Origin: Cristatella mucedo
Lineage: Eukaryota > Bryozoa > Phylactolaemata > Cristatellidae
Assembly (NCBI GenBank): GCA_009760855.2
Contig: WPIO01000007.1
Span: 4,552,001 to 4,616,000, forward strand
Direction of reading: 5' to 3'
DNA: 64,000 nucleotides
The notes below the pieces were generated by a model. The model worked only from the letters and a program-made list of their open reading frames with translations. It searched no databases and was not told the origin of the DNA. Made by a program: the position numbers and the translations under genes. Of the stretch, positions 19,626 through 27,852 are shown one piece after another (position 1 is the stretch's first letter; each line of letters opens with the position of its first letter).

Positions 19626-20589
19626 ACAGAGCCACACAGACTAAGTGGGCTTTGAACTGTTTTCTAGGGCACACTGAGCCCAAGCTCAATTGCACACTGA
19701 GCCCAAGCTCAATTGCACACAACAAGAAACAATAAGAAGCATAACTTAAGTCATGACAGCAGCCGGGGAAGTGAGTAGCTGGAAGTGGCACCACCGGATG
19801 GCTGGGAAGGACGTGCTATAGCAGGGATTCGGCAAGACAAAGCCACAAGATCACAGTGCTCCAAAGGAACTGCAAAGATATGTCAATCCATGCTAAGCAT
19901 GCTAAGTTGTGAGACATTCAGAAATTAATGCCGGGTTAGTGGTGGCAGCAAGCTCTAGTTGTTCAAAGCCCCTACGAAATGGGCTACGACCACGAAATAG
20001 AGCCAGCCAGCAGGCCAATGAGCTTGAATAGGTCACCTTTAGTCACAACATTTTTAGCAAGTTCACTTTTCCATAGTACTTTCGTAGAAGCACACTTGGT
20101 TTGCTCGAGTACAAATTTCAGCTAGGTAGCATTTAAAGGGTTAGAGATTGGCTATAAGCGCAGATAAACGATCTTCGATTCAAAAGAGTTGGTCGCACAA
20201 TGGCAGGCCTGAGTGGTGAGTAACAAACGTTTAAGCAGGAATCGCAATGGGCAAGGACCAGCTTGTATTACCCTTGCCTAAGATGGGCCCGATTTATGTA
20301 ATGTTTGTAGTTGAAAGTTAGTAGACTTACCGTGTAATACCTCAATTATCATTTAATTTATCTAGGCATGCAAATGAGTCGGATCGGTACAACTACCACA
20401 TTAATACCCCATCAAGGTCAGGTGAACATTTCATGTGAATTTTGAACGAGACACTATAACGGGTACAAGCAGCACGATGCAGTGGCTAGCTATATAGTAC
20501 TACACTGGTCACAGCTCGAGCCAATTAACATCGGCAGCCGTGCGGTCGGATGAATATAAACTCGATATGCATATAAACTTGATGCTGCA

Positions 20590-21138
20590 TTAGCAGTCCT
20601 CGCTGTTCAACGACTTTGACCGTTGCTGTTGCTGCTCGGATGGTGGCTGCAGTCTGTTCTTCAAGAATTGCATTATCTGATGCATCAACTCCCTATTGTC
20701 CCCCTCGAGCCACCGCATTGACATTGCCGTGCCACTTCCGGGCACCCACGTTAGAGTTAGCACAAACCGAATCAGAACAGCCTTTTCCTTGGTTGCTGTT
20801 CCGATCACTTGATCAGCTGGATCTGCCTCCAAACATGCCGCACTAGCGATGCGGGCTGAGCAGCAGTCAACGTCGCCAGACGCGTCAACTGAAACTTCCC
20901 TAAGGTGATTGGCAGGGCTAACAGCAGCGGGCACGCTGGGCGTGGCAGCCTCTGCATGTCCAGACGACATGCCGCCGGTGCAGAGCACTTTGGCAGCCGA
21001 CGGCAGAGCAGTCTGATCAGGTTCTTCGCTTCGAAGCTGCAGGCGTCGCTTGCGGCGCTGGTGAGTCCATGTGTTCTTCCTGGCAGACACGGTTGCACTA
21101 AAGACGGTTTCTTCTGCTTCCACGATGGTAAATGACAT
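20590..21138 (-). CDS. METTL16: METTL16 coding exon 6 (terminal)
   Basis: 549 bp ending in TAA. The acceptor TTTTTTGCTCCCAAG precedes the in-frame ATG codon at 21138, which is internal here, not a start. It begins with the basic helix SARKNTWTHQRRKRR, then a low-complexity Ala/Ser linker, then AVLIRFVLTLTW and MRWLEGDNRELMHQIMQFLK, matching the last conserved region of the family. It ends with a poly-Gln stretch and an SLNSEDC tail. Confidence 0.92.
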   Translation of the reverse strand: MSFTIVEAEETVFSATVSARKNTWTHQRRKRRLQLRSEEPDQTALPSAAKVLCTGGMSSGHAEAATPSVPAAVSPANHLREVSVDASGDVDCCSARIASAACLEADPADQVIGTATKEKAVLIRFVLTLTWVPGSGTAMSMRWLEGDNRELMHQIMQFLKNRLQPPSEQQQQRSKSLNSEDC

Positions 21139-24100
21139 CTTGGGAGCAAAAAAGAGAAGATCAGCCGAAGATTGAGCCGAGAGCGATGCCCGACGCAGTG
21201 ACGACTCCGTGCAAGCATAATGAGCGTTACTGTCGATCTCACACGGTAGCGCTTACCTCTAGCTCGTCCAGTAGAGCCTTGACGGTGCGAGCCACTTCGC
21301 TGAAGGCAGTGCCAGGGGAGTCTGAATCTGCCCTGCTAATCAGACATATGAATGGCTTCTTGTCTCGCTGCCCCTTTTTCTGGACTTCGGAGAGCGACTT
21401 CTGCAATCGTATGCAAACAGCAACACAATGCCGTGCGTGCACAGGCTGGCACGTAGAATCAGGGGCTCACGTTTCCATCATTAGCAGTATTAGCAGCAGG
21501 CCAACTAAGTAAGGCAACACTCACGGGAAATCGATAGGATGGATGGAACGTCCAAGCCACGCCCCAGCGCATCGTCCTTCCTTGACAGAAAGAAGTGGAT
21601 GCAAAGTTTGTAACTCCCTTTTCACGAAGATAGGCCTTCACCTTTCCCAGGCTGGCCTTTTTGCCAAGCATGGACGTGTACAGCCTATGGGCGTGAAGCG
21701 TAGAGCTGCTTGCTAGCCTTCAGGCTGCTCGCCAACAGTGCCCATCTCACGGACCTGGCACGGAGGCAAGTGCATGCATGCTGGGCAGCAGTACTGCAGC
21801 AACTACACTTCAGGTTTAGTTGCAGAAACAATAGCAACACCATCAACATAGGCTGTTGACGAAAAAATGTCATGGCTATTTCCGTTAAGGTTCAGGAGAC
21901 GCCACGCTTAGAGACCAAATAAGCAGCAGAACCCGAGTGAGCTGTTTACCAGATGTCCCGGAAATTGCCGGCTGGGATGCCGATACAGGCATGCACTGTT
22001 ATGTTACCGAGGTGGCTACGGCTGGGGGGGGGGGGCCCGGCAGACTGACAATCTCCACGGATAGCAAAGTTGGAATTCGGGCACCAAAGATTTGAGGTAG
22101 GTTAGAGGCAAAACCAAACGACTCAAGTCAGAAGGTTGGGCGATTTGATATCTAGCCTGACTGGGAAGTGGTTGGGATATGTAGGCTGGAGCTAAGAGAA
22201 TAAAGAGATATACAGGAGAGTGACAAAACCGTAAGTCAAGAAGCTGCTTGATGGGAAGCCAGTACAGGTCGGTGAGAAGCAATGTAATATGGCAATAGCT
22301 GAGGTGGTGACTAGCATGGAAGTAGCAGCTCAGGACTGCTGAAAAAGGATGAGCCATAGTCGGCAGTAGGAGAGCCAACGGTCTTTAAGCGGAAGAATGG
22401 GACAGCTAATTTATTGTCCACACAGGACCTGTGGATGCGTAGAGGTTGAAACTGGTGCAGCAGTTCCGCTAGATACGAAGGAGCCAAGCTGTGGCAGGCC
22501 TTGTGGGTCAGCATAAGAACTTTGCTCTGTATCCGGTGATCAACCGGCAGTCATCCTAGCTATTTTAGCAAAGGAGATACGTGGTCAAACCTCTGGGACT
22601 TGAAAACAAGCCTTGCAGCCATATTCATAGCCAGCTGCAGTGGCTTGGTTGCTTTCTTTGGTAGCACAGCCAGAACAATAACCAAGCCAAGACAGAACTA
22701 AGTAGCTAGTTAAATTTTTGCAAGCCACTGTGGAAGACAGCCCTTAGATAGAGATCGGACGTGATGGCAAGCTGTGGAAGCAGTCTTCTGAATGAAGCTT
22801 TTAAAATTGAGGCAGCTGTCAAAAACGACACTTATATTTCGAGCACATGGTGATAGTCGCACAACAGCATCACTTATTAGAAGAGCAAAGCCTTGTAATC
22901 CAGCCACACACTTAGGGTGTCCTATGAGCTGCAGTTCGGTTTGATCGTCATTTAGTTTCAAAAAGTGGGCCTTAATCACTTTTCCCAGAGGTTGAGTATA
23001 AATAGAGAACAGCAAGGGACTGAGGACGGACGCTTGAGGGACTCAGCAGGTGATCCGTCTCGTGTGTGAGACCTGACTGCCGAATGACACAGATTGACAC
23101 GATCAGACAAGTACGATTTGAACCACGCCAGTGCCTCGTCTGCCAGACCGATCGTTGTTCGCAATCATTCAAGTAGGAAATCATGATCAATGGTGTCAAA
23201 GGCAGCTGACAGACCTAGCAAAACTTAAACAGTGACATTCCCGTCATCGTTGCCGCATAGAATGTCATTGTTAACACGGAGAGCAGTTTCAGTGGAGTGC
23301 TGCCTCTTGAACCCCGATCGAAATGTTAAACATTTAATTCTTTTCAATATGTGCAACCAGCGGCTTAGCGACAATTTTTTCAAGAATTCTTGAAAAGAAA
23401 GGAAGGGAAGCTGGGCGATAGTTTGCAAGGACCTCTGTATCTAATCCGGGCTTTTTTAGTACGGGTCAAACGATTGCCGATTTGAAGGACTTGGGTACAA
23501 GCCCTCTTTCCAAAGAAGCATTACAAATCTCGGTTATGGCAGGGCTAAGTTTGTCAACCAGTGAAGACCTCAGAGATGATGGTATAGGGTCGTCAGAAGA
23601 CAAGCTCTTTTTACTAGACCTCATTACTAGACGCGATGAGAAAATGCTTCGTCCGCAGGACTGATACGACATCTGAAGCACTAGCCCAACACACATGCAG
23701 TCACAAGGATGGGGCCAACCAGTCCTGATTTGGCAGAGACAAGGTCCACACGGCTAAAGGAGCTGAGTGCTGTCGGGTTTGCGCATGCTCAAGCATCTAC
23801 AGAAACTGACGTTAACTGCTAAGTCTCTCATCAACCAACCCTGCCACCATGTAACCAATTGCAGGACGGTGCTATCTGACTGGCAACATCTGACAAAGAG
23901 CATCAGCCAAAGCCCCGGCAAAGGAACCTCGGCCTGATGGCTTCGCACAGCATGGGCGCAAAACGCTACCTAATGGTACGACCGAGTGCAATGCTTTCGT
24001 CCACCATTCGCTTGACAAACTGCTCGTCCCCTCCTTCGGTGATGCGCTCCACATCGGCAGCAGTGGCAGAGCACGAAGGTGGCGGCTCCGGGAGCGACTC

Positions 24101-27100
24101 TGAGCCGTTGTGAGACGCTCCCTCGGCATCCAAGTCGGAGGAGAAGAAAGGAGGGTTACACATGCAGAAGTCGAATAGCTCCTCTCTGCTCCGACAGGCT
24201 GCCTCGTCAGGCTCTACGCCGCGCGCTGACGACACGACGTCGTGGAGGATTGTACTGCCATCAACCTGTATCACTGCAACACAACCTTTGCAGAATGCTA
24301 ACGGCATCTGCGACTGCTGAGGAGCTAGCTTCCACATCCGATGAGCGGCGCTCAAGTACTAGCAGCCTGCTTTGGTCGGCACAACCGATCATGCTCTTTG
24401 CAATTGCCTGTTATACAGAACCTCTCGGGTTGGCTGTCACGTGCACACGGAGGCATACATCTTTAACTAGTATCCAAGTCACATTTAGAAGACTACTTGG
24501 GAGGAGGAACGAACACTTAGACGTGCCCGTTTTGCACGAATCAGGTCATTGACGTTGGATTGACTGTTCTCTTGCATTAATTAGACTTCTCACTTTTCTT
24601 AGTTCGTGTCAGATGTCCGTTAATAGTCACTGATTACACATCAAACACTGCTCAAGGTTTAACTGTGCCAGAAGAAACTCGACAGAGTTGCATGCGCTCG
24701 AATTTGGTAGTGCACCCCGGTGACAATGCACTGTAAAGCAACTGCTGGCCCACAAAACAGACTTGGAAGGAATACAACAATTAAGCATTCGTTTACTTAT
24801 TAACCGACTTTAGAGCACCCGACTTCCTTTTGACCAATAAAGGGCTGCCTTCGTGACACTTCCTTCCTACTGCTTGGCCTAAGCAGATCAGATCGGCCTG
24901 GACTGTGAGGGTAGAAGGGCGGTCAAAGCGCACTAAGCGTTCGTTGGTGTCCAGCAATTTGCAGCTCATGCAGTATGAAAAATTCTGCAGCTTTCATACA
25001 GCTGTATACGACAGCAACAAAATATTTCCTGATTTAACAGCCTTGTTTGCACTAGCGGCAGAAGAGCCTTAAACGGTTATTATCACTCGATGAGGCGTGA
25101 GATGGCACACTAGGTAAGGCAGTTGCTTTTCACGACTTCTGTACCGAGGTCATGGGTCCGAATCTTGCGCTGGGCGATCCTTTATAGACACTGCAAGCAG
25201 CTGTGAAAGCCGTAAAGGCTCTTCTGTCGATATACAAAAGAAGCTGTTGAATCAGCTAGTAGATTTTTTTTTATCCCGACTTGCAGTTGGCGTTAAAGGA
25301 TTGCCCATTGAAGGATTCGAACCCACGACCACGGTCGTGAAGAGTGAGCGCCTTACTAGTACAAATAAACGGACTCCGACATACTGCCAAAAGAGAAAGT
25401 TTCACGTAAAACGCATGCTGGCAAGAGCTGAACCAGCAATGGCATTCTATGTAAGATGTCCCTTAGTGGCAAGTCAGACTCTAAGTGCTGCATACAAAGA
25501 ATGTACTGCACTACTGGCTGCTACTTAGTTACGACTGGCATTCGCTCTGGTTTGGCCCAGGGGCAAGGTGTTTGCCTTAAACGACCAAGGTCATGGGCAA
25601 GGGCCGCATGGCATATGCAAAGCAGCTGTATAGAGGTTAAGTCTATTAGAGTGCCAATGATTTAGTATAATAATAATAATAATAATTATTTGGGAGCCAC
25701 TGACAGTGATTTCGATAGCTAGCATACGTCGCGTGTTGCAGCAGTCTTAATCAGAATGTTGCCTCCCAGAGATAATAAAACGGAAGATGTCCACTCAAGC
25801 ATTAACAGTGCAGAAATAAAGTGCAACTGTCACCAACTTCATCACCACAAGCACATCATTTTGTTACAAACCCCGTGCACACAAAAGCACGCTTGTTCAT
25901 CGACCAATTATCGCTTTCCAGACTTCAGAGTCTAACGAATAAAGCAAACCGAGTGGTAACAGGAGCAAATGTAAGGCCGCGACTGTTTCGCCAGTGGCAC
26001 ACGCTCGGTGCACTGGGCTTACCTTTAATTCCATCCTGGCATTCATTGCGTCTTACATTTTCGACTGCGTACTTAAAGTTCGTAGCATCCATCTCGCTGG
26101 CGTAGAATCTCCAGCCTTTCAGCTTGGCACCAAGAAGAGGGTAGACGCACGAGCTGCCTGTACCTGCGCTGGCGAAGAGAGCCATCCAGTGCCAAAGCGG
26201 CGAGTGTGGTGCAAGCCCCCACAGCCAATGCCAACATCGCTTACATGCAGTGTGAGCGTTCACTTACAGGTAATAAGTTCTGTCAGCATAGAGATTTCAA
26301 CTGTAGAAGGCCAGTACAAAGCAATCAACAACGACCACATGATTATGAGGTGCCCAGGTCTGAATAATTTAATCACTTTCAACGCGAAGGCAGTCGTTTG
26401 CTGAACGGTTGCATAAAAGGCACGATCTCACGATATAGCTCTGCTTACCCCTCCATTCTTGCTTCACGAGTCTGCTAACCCATATAACTGGCATTTACTG
26501 ATGGTTAACTACAGACCGAAAAACTCTATACAAGCGCGCGCACATACACGCGCGCAATCAAACACACTCACACACACACACACACCAAGGTACAGCGTAA
26601 TGCATGTTTGCTCCTCTGGAACTACCAGATATCCATAAAGTATGGGACTGGTAAAGAAGTTAAGAACACAATCAAGCATGAAAAACAAAACCGAATAATT
26701 CGTTAGATCTAGAATTTAAACATGCAGTCTAACGTTGGAGCCTGAAAGCAAGCACAGTGGACACTAGTATACCTTGAGAGTCAATATTCACAAATTTCCT
26801 GAGAAGATTTATTATCAACCGACACCGGATCAGAACAAAATACCGTCAAAAAAGCTTGGCAGTTGTGACACGTAATAATAACGAATAAAACAGAAAATCA
26901 AGTTCAAGAACACACGAGGACACATTTAGGCAAACCCACACCCCAAATTTCACCTCAATCCATACAGTATTGGCAAAGTTATGGAATTTAAATGGCATAC
27001 ATATAGTTCATTTGTCTACAGCCCTAAGAGAACCGAATCTTTATCAAGTCGCGCTTCACATATGTCGTAGGGCTCGAACCTACGACCTCAGTTGTAAAGG

Positions 27101-27589
27101 TGAGCACCTTGATCTCGGTCGTTAATGGTGAGCACCTTAACCCCTGGGCCAAACCAGGGCGGCGATGACAAAGTAAACTGTAAAGGAGGTGGGTCGAGAG
27201 TTGCAAGCATATACCTATGTACCTTATGTAGCTGAGAACATGTACCACGATGGGTGTCAAGGTTCAACTAGTTGGCATGCATATAACACAGAGATCAACA
27301 AATGTGTTATCTGTATATGTGTCGTTTCCATTAAGCAAGGGTTCGCATCATCATTTTAAATACTTTTTCTTCAAGTGGAAATCATCAAAACAAGAGCGCA
27401 TTTCTATCATGTTTGTCTATTGAAAGGCAACTTAAGCCAAAGTTCGATTGCTTGACCAAATTTTTCAGTGGTTTTCTGCACTAAGTCTTATGATCTCTTA
27501 AGGCACTCTACAAAGGACCTATTATTATTAGCATGCTAGTAACCTTTTTGAGATTCAAAAGGTGCAACAACAATTATGCACAGAGAGTG

Positions 27590-27680
<91 letters not shown>

Positions 27681-27775
27681 CTTTGTGGTCATATCTTCGC
27701 TCATGCGTGCTTGCACACATGTAATTTCGCGTGCAGTTACTCACAACATGTAATCTCAAGCGCGGTTACTCACAA

Positions 27776-27852
<77 letters not shown>

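Larger units (their letters stand above)
21687..23969. other. METTL16 intron 3, filled by LINE mosaic
   Basis: A GT-AG intron of about 2.3 kb, most of it a LINE A/LINE B mosaic (22065-23700). A G-run lies at 22024-22035. Confidence 0.75.

Noticed and set aside
21132-21512. Plus-strand frames over METTL16 exons 5-6
   Set aside because: They are antisense to exons with clear METTL16 similarity.
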